Numbered from the stretch's first letter, positions 32,733 to 43,050 are shown. The stretch: 64,000 nucleotides of DNA from Bacillota bacterium (GCA_023391875.1 JAEWAB010000004.1:759258-823257), one strand, 5' to 3'. Numbers and translations: made by a program. The notes: a model not told the origin generated them from the sequence alone.

Positions 32733-35700
32733 TTATATCACAAGCCCGAAAACCATTTGAACCCACTTGCAAATCATATACTGTAAGCTGTTAAATGGTT
32801 CGAATGAACCGGTTTCGGGAATCTCTATAATGGAATCAAGCCTTTTGGCTGTTACAAAAAAGGTGGAACAATGTGACTGAGAAACCTCGGCGTATCCGTT
32901 TTCATTTACAACAACGGGCTGCATCAATGTAACTCTATTGTCTGAAGGATTATAGTAGTAATAGTAAAGGCTTTTTCCTGAATACTGTGTTCCAACATAA
33001 AACTGAATGTCGGCTTTACCGGGTAAATTACCGCTATGGCCAAACTCCAGCGAAAGTATCAAGTCGTCCCCGGCAATCCTATTGACGGCGCTGTGGCCAC
33101 TATCACCGAATTGCAAGGAAAGACTGAAATCGTATCCTATTATCCCGGGCTTGAGAGCGCCTTTCGCAAATGTTATACGGTAGTCGGTTCCACTGAAAAT
33201 AACCGGATTATCCTTGTTGAATTCCGCCAATTGTACCATTTGCAGTGGAGAAATTCGCGACCTGCTACTTATATTAACGATTACACTGCTTTCATTTGTG
33301 TTTATGTCCTCATCAGTTATATACCCGTCATCGGCATCTTCACTGTTGCTTGGCGAAGCCTGATTTAGCATAACTTTTAAATCAAAGGTCACAATCTCAT
33401 AATCCTCAAGATTATCGGGCGTAAACACCACCTTGTATCGGGCGGTTTTTTTGATGATCTCATCGGGGTTTTCCCACGCGAAGGTGCCGGTTAAATCGAT
33501 GTTATCCAGCCCGATGGCGGCGCCCCCGGTAAGGCTGCAATCCTTCAATAAACTATTGGCATTTACCCTTCTTACCGTCGGCGGTGTTTTAATAATCGGG
33601 ATAGCCTTTTTGAGCTCAACCGGAATAGTAATGGGCAGAGAGCTGTAATTGCCGCTCTGGGGTACAAACAAAGCGTCAAAATCACCGTTTGCGGTAACGG
33701 GTACGGTGGTATCCACCCAGAGGAACGTCCCTTCAAGCGTTTCCCCCAATACGCCGGTCACCTCGCCGGAATGAATTGCGGACTCCGCGAGTGTGCGCCC
33801 TCGGTATACCTTATCGGCTTCCGGGGGTACGGTAAGGGTCGGAATTGCCCGTTCCACGGTAATAATGATCTCGGTGCTTGCGGGATTGTAGGTAACATCT
33901 CCGCTTTTTGTAACGGTGATGGTCGCAGTTCTCGCACTGTTTATCGTTATGGTACCGTGCTCATTTACCGATACAGATGTGCCGGAAGTCACTTCAAAAC
34001 CTACGCTGCCGGTACCGCTTCCGCCTGTAACAGAAAGTACAAAAGGCGCGTCTCCATATGTGATTGTATCCGGTACGCCGCCTACCGACAGGGCCGACTG
34101 GGTACGTTTTGATAAATCTAAGGTAATTGTCTTGGTGGTAGCGGCGTAGCTGTCGTCTCCTGAATACTCAGCTGTAATAGCATGGCTTCCATCCGCCGTG
34201 GGGTACCAATCGAACTGCGCGATATCACCAGCAAGTGATACGGTTTCAAGAACACTGCTTCCGTCCTTAAAGGTAACGCTTCCGGTGGGGCTGATACCTT
34301 CAGGCACACCGGTTATACCGGCAGTCAGCATAATATTCTCGCCGGGTGCAAGGTCTTCATCCGGCGCGGCTTGTAAACTAAGGGCAGGTGCAGCTTTACT
34401 AATCGATGCGGCAGTGGGTACATTGTTTGCTACAGGGGATACAGAGTAATGCGATGCGGCGGTGCCTTGCAGGTTTACACTGGTTAGGTTTACGGCTTTG
34501 TTATCACCCACAGTTTCGTCTGTGAAAGCGGCGACTGCTAACGCATGCACGTCCTCGCTTCCTACAATGCCTGAAAGGGTTATGCTGTTAAGCTGTGCGT
34601 CCGTCTTACCGTCGTATGGCTTGCTGCTTACATTTGCCCCTGTGATTGAAAGGGCTTTGGCATTTACGCTCACCGTACACAGAATACTGGATTTTGCGTA
34701 GATGGTATTCGGGTCGGTGTAGACGGCAAGAAACTGGTTTTCACCAGCTTGATTCAGCTGCGCGGGGGTAAGCGAGCAGGTCGCCTTACCACCCGAGAGG
34801 GTAACAGTCGCAATCAGATTCCCAGCAAGCTCAGTGTTGCCTTTATAGAATTTTACCGTTCCCGGTATCGGTTCTGAGGTTGATGTTCTCGATGCGGACA
34901 CCGTCAGCGTTGTGCCCTCGCCGTAAGTAATGGGTTCGGTTGGCTCCTGGGCAAGGGTGGTGGGGTAAGGAGCGTCGCGTAAGGTCAGATAGGTAAGCGG
35001 GGTAAAGGTTGCCTTTTTAAAAATCTGTGCGGCATCCCCGTAAAGAAATCGGTCTTGCGATATCGCGCTATTTTTTAAAAGGATAAGCCTGCTGTCGTTG
35101 GGTATTGTAACCCCTTCGGCCGGTTGAACGGTAATTTTTGTAGAAGCGTTTACGGATGAACCGGTATCAAAGGTTACACTGCTTATCGCCTCGCCGTGGA
35201 CAGAGGGCAAAGGTAGGGTAAAGGTACCCGCACTGCCGCTCACCGCGCCGGTTATAGTCAAAAGGCCGTTGTTGTTAACGGTGATAGTACCACCGCCAAG
35301 TGTCAAATTCTTTACAGAGACAGTGTTTGCGGAAAGCTTGCTGCCGCCTGCAAGGCTTAAAGAGTTTGTGGAGGTAACTCCCGACGCACTAAGCGATGCC
35401 GACGTATTGAGCGTAATATTGGATGCGGTGATATTGTCGGCGGTGAAGGAAGCACCTGAGGAGAGATTAAGCGCAGAGCAGCTTAGCGTACCGGTTGACG
35501 CGCCGCTGCCGGATACATTCACGGTGCTGTAGGTTGCTGCGGGTAGGTGAACCTCGCCCTGCAAGCCGATGCTGTTACTGAACACACGAAAACCGGGAGA
35601 ACAGGCGATGTTGATATCCTTGAGTATTACGTATTGGCTGGGATTATAATTATTGCCGGTAAAAGTGAGGGTACTAAGCGAACCATCATTTTTTTTGCCG

Positions 35701-36461
35701 GAGATTATAATGTTTGGAACCATGGGATATATGGGAGGATAGTTATACGGCGGAATCGGGGCACAATCAAAAGTAATGTCTGTTGATATATGAATTTCAT
35801 AATTGGAGCCCGCTAGGTTCGCGGCGGTCAACGCATCTTCCAACGTGGTATAACTGCCCACTTTGTTCCCGTCCTTGAGCAGCTCCACGGGCTGCTCGGT
35901 TGTTCCGTAATTATTAAATGTTCCGCTACCGGTGAATTCACCGTAAAATTTGAAGGTTCCGTAATTATTGATGGTCGCGCCGGAATCATTGGAAAAACGG
36001 GAGCCACTTGCGATAGTGAATACAGCATTTTCATGATTGTTAATGAGCCCTGTACCCCAGCCTGCTAAATCGGAGTTGTAGAATTTCCCCGTAAAAGTTA
36101 TATTGCCGTAATTCTCAATCTGATTATAGCTGGTTATATTGTAATAAACCTCTTTTTCGTCGTAATAATTTATGTATTTTCCAAGGTTAATAATGATGTT
36201 CCCGTGATTGGTTAAAACACCGTTATGAACAATAGGAGAAGAATTTATATTTAATGTAAGCGTAACCCCTTCGTTAACGGTAAAATTGAGGTTCGCTGTC
36301 GCGCCCTGTGAAACAATATTGGTATTTGCCGGATTACTGAGTGCTGCCAACAGCTGAGCGTTGGTTGTAACTGTAATTTCATCCGAGGCGTGTAAAGGCG
36401 GAGTTGGTAAAAGAATTAACATAAAGAAAAGCGCGACAATAAAAGAGATAAACCTGTTCAT
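32733..36461 (-). CDS. Large secreted protein with Ig-like (MBG/YDG-type) repeats
   Basis: A 1242-aa exported protein with a signal peptide (basic start, SFIVALFFMLILLPTPPLHA). The N-terminal 450 residues are rich in Asn, Ser, Thr and Gly with glycine/asparagine turn repeats like a beta-helix (NNYGTFKFYGEFTGSGTFNN). The middle (about 500-1000) has Ig-like modules: PGTVKFYKGNTELAGN, YDGKTDAQLNSITLSG (YDG type) and PTGSVTFKDGSSVLETVSLAG. The C-terminal 200 residues are less repetitive. The tail has IPETG followed by only a weakly hydrophobic stretch and no basic end, so wall anchoring is doubtful. Probably an adhesin or surface structural protein. Start follows GGAGAATTTTTA. Confidence 0.82.
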   Translation of the reverse strand: MNRFISFIVALFFMLILLPTPPLHASDEITVTTNAQLLAALSNPANTNIVSQGATANLNFTVNEGVTLTLNINSSPIVHNGVLTNHGNIIINLGKYINYYDEKEVYYNITSYNQIENYGNITFTGKFYNSDLAGWGTGLINNHENAVFTIASGSRFSNDSGATINNYGTFKFYGEFTGSGTFNNYGTTEQPVELLKDGNKVGSYTTLEDALTAANLAGSNYEIHISTDITFDCAPIPPYNYPPIYPMVPNIIISGKKNDGSLSTLTFTGNNYNPSQYVILKDINIACSPGFRVFSNSIGLQGEVHLPAATYSTVNVSGSGASTGTLSCSALNLSSGASFTADNITASNITLNTSASLSASGVTSTNSLSLAGGSKLSANTVSVKNLTLGGGTITVNNNGLLTITGAVSGSAGTFTLPLPSVHGEAISSVTFDTGSSVNASTKITVQPAEGVTIPNDSRLILLKNSAISQDRFLYGDAAQIFKKATFTPLTYLTLRDAPYPTTLAQEPTEPITYGEGTTLTVSASRTSTSEPIPGTVKFYKGNTELAGNLIATVTLSGGKATCSLTPAQLNQAGENQFLAVYTDPNTIYAKSSILCTVSVNAKALSITGANVSSKPYDGKTDAQLNSITLSGIVGSEDVHALAVAAFTDETVGDNKAVNLTSVNLQGTAASHYSVSPVANNVPTAASISKAAPALSLQAAPDEDLAPGENIMLTAGITGVPEGISPTGSVTFKDGSSVLETVSLAGDIAQFDWYPTADGSHAITAEYSGDDSYAATTKTITLDLSKRTQSALSVGGVPDTITYGDAPFVLSVTGGSGTGSVGFEVTSGTSVSVNEHGTITINSARTATITVTKSGDVTYNPASTEIIITVERAIPTLTVPPEADKVYRGRTLAESAIHSGEVTGVLGETLEGTFLWVDTTVPVTANGDFDALFVPQSGNYSSLPITIPVELKKAIPIIKTPPTVRRVNANSLLKDCSLTGGAAIGLDNIDLTGTFAWENPDEIIKKTARYKVVFTPDNLEDYEIVTFDLKVMLNQASPSNSEDADDGYITDEDINTNESSVIVNISSRSRISPLQMVQLAEFNKDNPVIFSGTDYRITFAKGALKPGIIGYDFSLSLQFGDSGHSAVNRIAGDDLILSLEFGHSGNLPGKADIQFYVGTQYSGKSLYYYYYNPSDNRVTLMQPVVVNENGYAEVSQSHCSTFFVTAKRLDSIIEIPETGSFEPFNSLQYMICKWVQMVFGLVI

Positions 36462-36581
36462 TAAAAATTCTCCTTCAATTCAGCATGCTAAACTAGCTTG
36501 AAAACAGAATCTCGGTGACGAGTCGTTATGATATAAATACTTCTTCGGGACAGTTTTAATTAGGTACTCCTTGATACAAAC

Positions 36582-36609
36582 TTGCATTCTTTTTGAAAAG
36601 TTATATAAT
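36582..36609 (+). promoter_or_regulatory. Sigma-A type promoter of the TetR gene
   Basis: TTGCAT (36582-36587), a 16-bp spacer and TATAAT (36604-36609), about 95 nt before the start codon. Confidence 0.5.
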
Positions 36610-36704
36610 GTATAGTAATTCAATAACCAAAGTATAATAACCACGGTTAGCAACCAATGTCATTATACGTCGTTTTTTACCATAAATCAAGGGAGCAGGA
36701 AATT

Positions 36705-37343
36705 ATGAAGGTAAAAAAACCTAATAAAAAGAAGGAACAGGGCGCAGAAACCAAACAAAGATTATACGAAAGCGCCGAGCAGCTGTTCGGCAAATACAAC
36801 TATACCGATGTCAGTGTTGAGGCCATCACCGAGGCGGCCGGAGTGACCAAAGGCACGTTTTACGTACACTTTGATTCAAAAGATGAATTGTATGTTTCTA
36901 TTTTCGCCGATTATGCAACCCGGATAGATACGGATTATAAATCCTTTCTTAATGATTTACCTTGTGATATGCCAATATCCGATATGATTCTTGCCTTGAT
37001 AGAAAAAATAGCCGACGTGCTTATTGGCACAGTCGGCTATGGAAAAATGAAAACTTTTTATACGCTTCAGCTCACAAAGACTGTGAGCACCGAGAATGTC
37101 AACGGATATAACCGTGAACTCTACGCAATGTTTCGTGATCTGCTTGATCGGGGAATACAGCGGGGAGAATTCAAAACATCTCTGCCGCTTGAAACTCTAG
37201 CAAGGCATTTTGTAATGGCCATAAGAGGGCTTACCTATGAATGGTGCATACGCTATCCCGACTTTGAGCTGAAGGAACAGGCTCTGACACATTTTCAAAT
37301 ATTGCTTGAGGGGATTAAGCCGGATGTGGCACCGCAGGCCTGA
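36705..37343 (+). CDS. TetR-family transcriptional regulator
   Basis: A 212-aa one-component regulator. A lysine-rich start (KVKKPNKKKEQG) leads into a TetR helix-turn-helix (about residues 15-60) with AEQLFGKYNYTDVSVEAITE and AGVTKGTFYVHFDSKDELY. The all-helical ligand domain has no clear relatives by eye. GGGAGCAGGAAATT precedes ATG 36705; an earlier in-frame codon is less convincing. It diverges from the large secreted protein gene and precedes the two-component/ABC module, so either could be its target. Confidence 0.87.
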   Translation: MKVKKPNKKKEQGAETKQRLYESAEQLFGKYNYTDVSVEAITEAAGVTKGTFYVHFDSKDELYVSIFADYATRIDTDYKSFLNDLPCDMPISDMILALIEKIADVLIGTVGYGKMKTFYTLQLTKTVSTENVNGYNRELYAMFRDLLDRGIQRGEFKTSLPLETLARHFVMAIRGLTYEWCIRYPDFELKEQALTHFQILLEGIKPDVAPQA

Positions 37344-37875
37344 GATCAGTTACCTCACTTTATATAAATTATCAGACTGTTTCTTTCTCATTGAGTGAAT
37401 AAACATAATGAGAAGTTCGGCGGGCATTTTCAAAAACACTAGGCGTATCATAATGGGAAGTACAAACGCATATTAAAGTGTAGCTCATAGTTCTAATATG
37501 AAGTCAAGGGAGATCTCTGAGTTTTATAAAAAGCACGTTTCGTCCATATTCAAAACAATATCCGGAATTCAGTTTATAAATATTTACACTGCCCCCTGCT
37601 GCTTTCAAAGCAGCAGGGGGCAGTGTCCTGTATAATTGTTATTTGCTACTTGCTTTTTTTGCAGACTCGAAATATTATACATAAAAGGGAATATGGTGAT
37701 GATTCTTATTTCATGGAATGCTTAACAGTCAAAGAGCCCGGCATAAGCAAGGCTCTGATGGTTGGTAAATTAACATTTAACCACCAGATAGATTAGGGTA
37801 GCTCTAAACAAGATTAACCTGATGTTGACATCTGAATAACAGAACAGCATGAGTATAAAATGGGAGGTAAGTTAC
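37344..37875. other. Non-coding gap between tetR and the two-component/ABC module
   Basis: AT-rich, with no credible gene. It contains the 41-bp perfect inverted repeat at 37586-37626, a shorter AGAGCC/GGCTCT dyad and a TGGTTGGTAAAT/ATTTAACCACCA dyad near 37760-37790. A TTGACA at about 37824 has no -10 box at normal spacing. Confidence 0.4.
37586..37626. repeat. Perfect 20-bp inverted repeat left of the ABC module
   Basis: ACACTGCCCCCTGCTGCTTT and its exact complement flank a single C, giving a 41-bp near-palindrome. No T tract follows in either direction, so it is not a typical terminator. It may be a boundary, recombination or replication-related structure. Confidence 0.7.
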
Positions 37876-38562
37876 ATGAAAAGTATTCTTTTAGTGGAAG
37901 ATGATTTGAGTTTAATAGATGGATTAGATTTTTCACTTAAGAAAGCTGGTTTCCAAGTGAATATCGCAAGAACAGTTCAAGAAGCATATGGATATATCGA
38001 CAGTAATAGTTGCGATTTATTAATGCTTGACTTGACCCTGCCTGATGGTAGTGGATATGAAATATGCAAAAGAGTACGGATATCATCATCGGTACCTATT
38101 ATCTTTCTGACAGCTTCGGATGAGGAAGTAAGTATTGTCAAGGGCTTGGATATGGGTGCAGATGACTACATTACAAAGCCTTTTAAGCTCAATGAACTGA
38201 TAGCAAGAATCTGCGCCCTTCTACGCCGGGCCAAGTTGTCAGATATAGCGCAGGCCGAGCTTTCATCTAACGGAATCACTGTCAGGCTAGCGGAAAAGCG
38301 TGTGTTCAAAGAAAATAGTGAGGTGGAGCTTACCACAGCCGAATATCGGCTGCTGTGTTTTTTAATGCAAAATCCCAATGCTGTTTTAACGAGAGAAATA
38401 ATACTAGACAGGTTATGGGACAATGACAGTAATTATGTAGATGACAACACTTTATCGGTATATGTTCGAAGGCTACGCAGCAAGATTGAGGACAATCCCG
38501 AAAATCCTGTATTTTTGCTGACAATACGGAGGCTCGGATATAAATGGAACATTGTAAAGTGA
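37876..38562 (+). CDS. OmpR-type response regulator of an ABC-transporter module
   Basis: A 228-aa regulator. The receiver domain has VEDDLS, phospho-acceptor Asp in LMLDLTLPDGSGYE and Lys in YITKPFKLNEL. A winged-helix output domain follows (TTAEYRLLCFLMQNPNAVLT, LLTIRRLGYKWN). Such regulators commonly control the adjacent ABC transporter in response to cell-envelope stress or antimicrobial peptides. GGGAGGTAAGTTAC precedes ATG 37876, preferred over an upstream in-frame codon. The kinase gene starts 10 nt after the stop. Codon use is more AT-rich than in the flanking metabolic genes. Confidence 0.9.
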   Translation: MKSILLVEDDLSLIDGLDFSLKKAGFQVNIARTVQEAYGYIDSNSCDLLMLDLTLPDGSGYEICKRVRISSSVPIIFLTASDEEVSIVKGLDMGADDYITKPFKLNELIARICALLRRAKLSDIAQAELSSNGITVRLAEKRVFKENSEVELTTAEYRLLCFLMQNPNAVLTREIILDRLWDNDSNYVDDNTLSVYVRRLRSKIEDNPENPVFLLTIRRLGYKWNIVK

Positions 38563-38572
38563 GGCGGCAAAT

Positions 38573-39817
38573 ATGAAAACTCTCGCAGACCGGGAAACGA
38601 AACTGCTGCTTCTCGGAATAGCCTCTATCCTTATTCTGTTTATTATATTCACGGAGCTAACTGTAAAACTAATTTCCGATGATTATAAGCAGAACATGGT
38701 TGAGCATGATTATAGCCTTGCCGGTTATCTACTGGAAAATGGAGTAGAACCGTCACAGCTTGCAGAGGCATTTACCGCAGACAGAACCGCCGACCAAGTG
38801 CAGGCAGGCAGTAAGTTATTACTGGTATCAGGATATACCCCGGATACTCAGACGCGCTTATTTACTGAGGCGCAGGCATTTTATCAGAGATATAGCGTAA
38901 AGTTTCTGATTCTCTCCCTTTTCTTTTCATTTATCATACTGTCAGTGCTGTTTTCGTTTCTCCTGTATCAGAATCAAAAAATTGAGAAGGCGAATGAAAG
39001 TATCCGGGCCTTTATGGATGGAGATAACCGCATACGTATAGCCGACAAGAGCGAAGGAAGCCTATCACAGCTTTTTTCATCGGTGAATGGAATGGCAACC
39101 GCACTCACCAAACACATTGAAAGCGAAAAACATGGTCGGGAATTTCTCAAGGATACTATCTCTGATATCTCCCACCAATTAAAAACCCCTCTCACCGCAT
39201 TGAGAATGTACAACGAAATTATACAGAATGAGCAGACCAGCAATGAAGTTGTGGATGAATTTATATCCAAAAGTGAACGAGAACTTATAAGGATGGAAGT
39301 GCTTATTCAAAATCTGCTCAAGTTGGCAAGGCTGGATGCGGGCGCTATAGAGCTGGAAAAAGAAAATCACAATATTAAAGAATTTATGGAGGAGGTGATA
39401 GAGGGCTTTCGCACTCGCGCTGAGGTGGAGGATAAAATAATTTTGCTGGACGGCGGCGAAAACATTACTATGAACTTTGATGAAGAGTGGTTGCTGGAAG
39501 CAATAGGCAATATCATCAAAAATGCGCTGGACCATACAAATACCAAAGATAAAATTGAAATACAATGTGATGAAACGCCGATTTTAACCACAATCACCAT
39601 TATAGACAATGGAACGGGTATTCATCCCGAAGAAATCCATCATATTTTTAAGCGGTTTTACAGAAGCAGATTTTCAAAGGACAAGCAAGGAGTCGGGATA
39701 GGGCTTACTCTGTCTAAAATGATTATAGAAATGCATGGCGGTTCGATTGCCGTTGAAAGCAAGCTTGGAAAAGGTACAATTTTTCGCCTTACGTTTCCCA
39801 AGATTTCAAATCTGTAA
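38573..39817 (+). CDS. Sensor histidine kinase of the ABC module
   Basis: A 414-aa membrane kinase. Two transmembrane helices (about residues 12-32 and 110-135) enclose an extracellular loop of about 75 residues, suggesting direct sensing. The HisKA motif is DISHQLKTPLTALRMYNEI. The ATPase domain shows NIIKNALDHT, DNGTGIHPEE and GVGIGLTLSKMI. Partner of the regulator just upstream; the ABC ATPase gene follows after about 70 nt. GAGGCGGCAAAT precedes the ATG. Confidence 0.9.
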   Translation: MKTLADRETKLLLLGIASILILFIIFTELTVKLISDDYKQNMVEHDYSLAGYLLENGVEPSQLAEAFTADRTADQVQAGSKLLLVSGYTPDTQTRLFTEAQAFYQRYSVKFLILSLFFSFIILSVLFSFLLYQNQKIEKANESIRAFMDGDNRIRIADKSEGSLSQLFSSVNGMATALTKHIESEKHGREFLKDTISDISHQLKTPLTALRMYNEIIQNEQTSNEVVDEFISKSERELIRMEVLIQNLLKLARLDAGAIELEKENHNIKEFMEEVIEGFRTRAEVEDKIILLDGGENITMNFDEEWLLEAIGNIIKNALDHTNTKDKIEIQCDETPILTTITIIDNGTGIHPEEIHHIFKRFYRSRFSKDKQGVGIGLTLSKMIIEMHGGSIAVESKLGKGTIFRLTFPKISNL

Positions 39818-39888
39818 GATACAATTCATCTGAGAGTAAGGTGATGATGCTATCATCTCATTACAATAAATAAGTGAGGTGTGCGAAT

Positions 39889-40572
39889 TTGGATATATTA
39901 ATGACAAAAAACTTATATAAAACATATGGAACGGGAGACACAAAAGTGGATGCCTTAAAAAATGTTTGCTTTTCTGTTTCCAAAGGAGAGTTTGTTGCCA
40001 TCGTGGGGCCCTCCGGCTCCGGAAAAAGTACCCTGCTCAATCTGTTAGGTGCATTGGATACGCCCACGTCCGGCAAGGTGTTTTTAGATGACATGGATAT
40101 TTACACCATGAAGGAAAAGGAATTATCTGTATTTCGCAGACGGAATATCGGGTTTATCTTTCAGGCATATAATCTGGTACCGGAACTAAATGTAGAAGAG
40201 AACATTATTTTACCTTTACTTTTAGATTACAGAAAACCAGACCCCAAATACATAGATGAACTGTTGAGTATATTGGGACTGACGAACAGACGGCATCATC
40301 TACCTAATCAGCTTTCGGGTGGGCAGCAACAACGTGTGGCTATCGGGCGGGCGTTGGCAACGAAACCTGCTCTTATTCTGGCAGACGAGCCAACCGGAAA
40401 TCTGGACAGTAAAAACAGTCAGGAGGTTATCAGCCTCTTGAAACTATCTGTTGAACGGTATAAACAAACGCTGCTTATGATTACACATAACCAAAGCTAC
40501 GCGTCTTACGCTGACCGGGTACTGGGCGTTGAGGACGGAATTGTGACCGATTTGGGAGGGACGGATAGATGA
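39889..40572 (+). CDS. ABC transporter ATP-binding protein (MacB/LolD-like)
   Basis: A 227-aa ATPase with Walker A GPSGSGKSTLLN, Q-loop FIFQAYNLVPEL, signature QLSGGQQQRVAIGRA, Walker B LILADEPTGNLDS and H-loop ITHN. The LDTPTSGKVFLDD and FRRRNIGFIFQ segments are characteristic of FtsX-permease partners in lipoprotein, peptide-resistance or BceA-type systems. The likely start is TTG at 39889 (MDILMTKNLYKTYG), placed 7 nt after AGTGAGGTG; ATG 39901 and GTG 39874 are alternatives. It overlaps the permease gene by 4 bp (ATGA). Confidence 0.88.
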   Translation: MDILMTKNLYKTYGTGDTKVDALKNVCFSVSKGEFVAIVGPSGSGKSTLLNLLGALDTPTSGKVFLDDMDIYTMKEKELSVFRRRNIGFIFQAYNLVPELNVEENIILPLLLDYRKPDPKYIDELLSILGLTNRRHHLPNQLSGGQQQRVAIGRALATKPALILADEPTGNLDSKNSQEVISLLKLSVERYKQTLLMITHNQSYASYADRVLGVEDGIVTDLGGTDR

Positions 40573-42983
40573 AAAGCTATCTTACCCTTGTACAGAAATA
40601 TCTGAAAGTACATAAGAAAAAAACAAATCTGGTTATCACCAGTGTAGCCATAGCCGTAGCGCTTGTTACCGGTATTTTTTCCATGCTGGATTTCTTTCGG
40701 CAATTTGAAGAAATACATCTTATCTATGAATATGGCAATTATCATCTGAACATAATAAATGCTTCCGACGAGGAAAAGCATACGATATCCAGCCGTATTG
40801 ATGTTCAGAATGCCGGAACCTACGACTCTTTTGAAATGGGGACATTGAATGGTGAAAGGTGTAAATTAGCAGCGATGGATGATAATATCGCTGACAACTT
40901 TCATGTTGAAGTAATAGATGGTAATTACCCCGTTAAGGAAAATGAAATTATGCTGGAGAAATGGGCGATGGAAAGCCTTGCTCTCAAAATTGGGGATACT
41001 GCATCAATTACTTTCGCCGACGGCATCACAAAGAAATTTATCATTAGCGGCATAAACAACGACTACGCCAGTACAAAAGCTGCATCTACGCCGGGCGTGA
41101 TATTATCCATGGCCGCCGCAAATGCGATGAGTACGGAAAAACAAAGTGCGTTTTTGATACAGTTAAAAGACGGAGTAAATATCAACGAAGCGCAAAAAGC
41201 CATTGAGAGCAGTTTAAACCTATCGGATGACCAGGTCGGACGCAATGAAGCATTACTGGCTATTATGGGATATGGTACAAGCAACACAGCTATGGGTCTG
41301 TATGCCACCGGTGCGGTTTTGTTCTTTATCGTCCTAATTGCCGGTGTGGTTATGATTTATAACACTTTCAACATCTCAGTAATGGAACGGGTACGGCAAT
41401 TCGGACTTTTGAGATGCATCGGTGCGTCTCAGTCGCAAATTAAAAAGCTGGTAAAAAGAGAAGGGTTATATATAACGTTGAAAGCAATTCCCATCGGAGT
41501 GGCTGCAGGGATGTTAATTGCATTTGCGTGCTCAGCTATCCTCAAATTTTACAACAGCAATCTTTACGCTGATTTCCCATTGTTCAATGTCAGTATTATA
41601 GGAATCGTTGCAGGTATCGCGATTGGATTTTTAACTGTGTTTATCGCTTCTTCTATGCCGGCCCAAAAGGCTGCAAAAGTATCACCTGTCAATGCGGTGA
41701 CCGGAAGTAATGAGTTCAAAATATCAAAAAAGAAAAAGCGCGGTATTTTGATTAAGCTGTTACATGCGGAATTTGCGATGGGTTTAAACAATGCGGTTAT
41801 GAAAAAGAAAACACTGTTTCTGATGTCCTGTTCGATTGCCATAAGCATTATAATGTTTTTGGGGTTTCAAATATTCATTGATCTCACGTATGCGGGAATG
41901 AAAGTGACAAAGCCATATACACCCGATATCACGCTGACCTCTGAGCAGGGGCTAAGTACTGATTTATATCGGGAACTCTCTACATTAGAAGGAGTCGATA
42001 AGACATACGGAAGAATGTTCAGTTATGTTGAAGCTACATTTGATGCTTCAAGACTAACTGATACTTATAAGGAAATCGTTGGCGGAACTACAAAAACCGA
42101 CGACGGGTTATTCATTCCACCGGAAAAATCCTGGCTCATATCTTATGATAATAACCAACTCAAATGGGCTAAAATGGATTTGATCAGGGGTGAACTTTCT
42201 GAAGAAAAGCTGAATGAACAAAATGGAATAATAGCAGTCGCTATACCGTTAAGAAAAGGCGTTTCAACGGAATCAACTGCGTTGCAGTTGGGGGATAAGG
42301 TCTATATACAGACGCCCAACGGAACAAAGGAGATGATGGTTATGGGTATTTTGAGCTCTGTTCCTTTCAGTGATTCTCAAACATCTTTGACTACTTTTAT
42401 TACAACAGAGAAGTTATTTACCGAACTGACGGGAGATTCCACCTTCAAAATAATCGACATGCAGCTTGACAAATTGGGGCAGGAGCAGACGATAAGCGAA
42501 ATAAAAAATGTAATTGATCCGTCTATTACCCTTAGTGATCAGCGGCAGAGAATTGCGGAAAACGACCAGACATTTCTTACCATGGCTGTTTTTGTATATG
42601 GATTTGTTATAGTCATTGCCCTAATCAGTATCTTAAATGTCATTAACACAATGAATACCAGCGTGGCGTCTAGGATTCGCTATTTAGGGGTTATGCGGGC
42701 AGTAGGTATGTCCGGAGCGCAGTTGGACAAGATGGTATTGACAGAAGCGGTCACATATAGTTTGACTGGCTATATAGCGGGATGTGTTTTGGGTATTGTG
42801 TTGCAAAAAGCGTTAATTACGACATTGTCTTCAATCTCAGCTTTCCATATTCCATGGGAATTCCCTTCCTTACAGATTGGCCTGATATTGATTGTAATAC
42901 TGTTGATAACGATGATTTCTATTATTGGTCCGTTAAAGCGTATAAAAGCACAGGGTGTATCAGAAGTCATAGGGTCGCTATAA
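40569..42983 (+). CDS. FtsX-type ABC transporter permease with two FtsX domains
   Basis: An 804-aa permease with an N-terminal helix, a large extracellular part, and two FtsX core domains: FNISVMERVRQFGLLRCIGA (about residue 270) and MNTSVASRIRYLGVMRAVGM (about 700). Each is set among three helices. A second extracellular region lies between them. This layout is typical of permeases working with two-component systems in peptide export or resistance, not classical import. Function is likely antimicrobial-peptide or envelope-stress response; the substrate is unknown. It shares ATGA with the ATPase gene. Confidence 0.88.
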   Translation: MKSYLTLVQKYLKVHKKKTNLVITSVAIAVALVTGIFSMLDFFRQFEEIHLIYEYGNYHLNIINASDEEKHTISSRIDVQNAGTYDSFEMGTLNGERCKLAAMDDNIADNFHVEVIDGNYPVKENEIMLEKWAMESLALKIGDTASITFADGITKKFIISGINNDYASTKAASTPGVILSMAAANAMSTEKQSAFLIQLKDGVNINEAQKAIESSLNLSDDQVGRNEALLAIMGYGTSNTAMGLYATGAVLFFIVLIAGVVMIYNTFNISVMERVRQFGLLRCIGASQSQIKKLVKREGLYITLKAIPIGVAAGMLIAFACSAILKFYNSNLYADFPLFNVSIIGIVAGIAIGFLTVFIASSMPAQKAAKVSPVNAVTGSNEFKISKKKKRGILIKLLHAEFAMGLNNAVMKKKTLFLMSCSIAISIIMFLGFQIFIDLTYAGMKVTKPYTPDITLTSEQGLSTDLYRELSTLEGVDKTYGRMFSYVEATFDASRLTDTYKEIVGGTTKTDDGLFIPPEKSWLISYDNNQLKWAKMDLIRGELSEEKLNEQNGIIAVAIPLRKGVSTESTALQLGDKVYIQTPNGTKEMMVMGILSSVPFSDSQTSLTTFITTEKLFTELTGDSTFKIIDMQLDKLGQEQTISEIKNVIDPSITLSDQRQRIAENDQTFLTMAVFVYGFVIVIALISILNVINTMNTSVASRIRYLGVMRAVGMSGAQLDKMVLTEAVTYSLTGYIAGCVLGIVLQKALITTLSSISAFHIPWEFPSLQIGLILIVILLITMISIIGPLKRIKAQGVSEVIGSL

Positions 42984-42994
42984 AGAATTAAAGC

Positions 42995-43049
42995 AGAATA
43001 ATCACAAAGCCGATAGTTCAGATTAAACTATCGGCTTTGTGATTATTCT
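42995..43049. repeat. Perfect 24-bp inverted repeat right of the ABC module
   Basis: A 24-bp arm beginning AGAATAATCACAAAGC is repeated in exact reverse complement around a CAGATTA loop, 12 nt after the permease stop. It can act as a terminator, though no T tract follows. Together with the repeat at 37586-37626 it brackets the module. Confidence 0.75.
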
Positions 43050-43050
43050 T

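Noticed and set aside
37586..43049. The two long inverted repeats as transposon ends
   Set aside because: The two repeats have unrelated sequences, each is a self-contained palindrome, and there is no transposase or target duplication.
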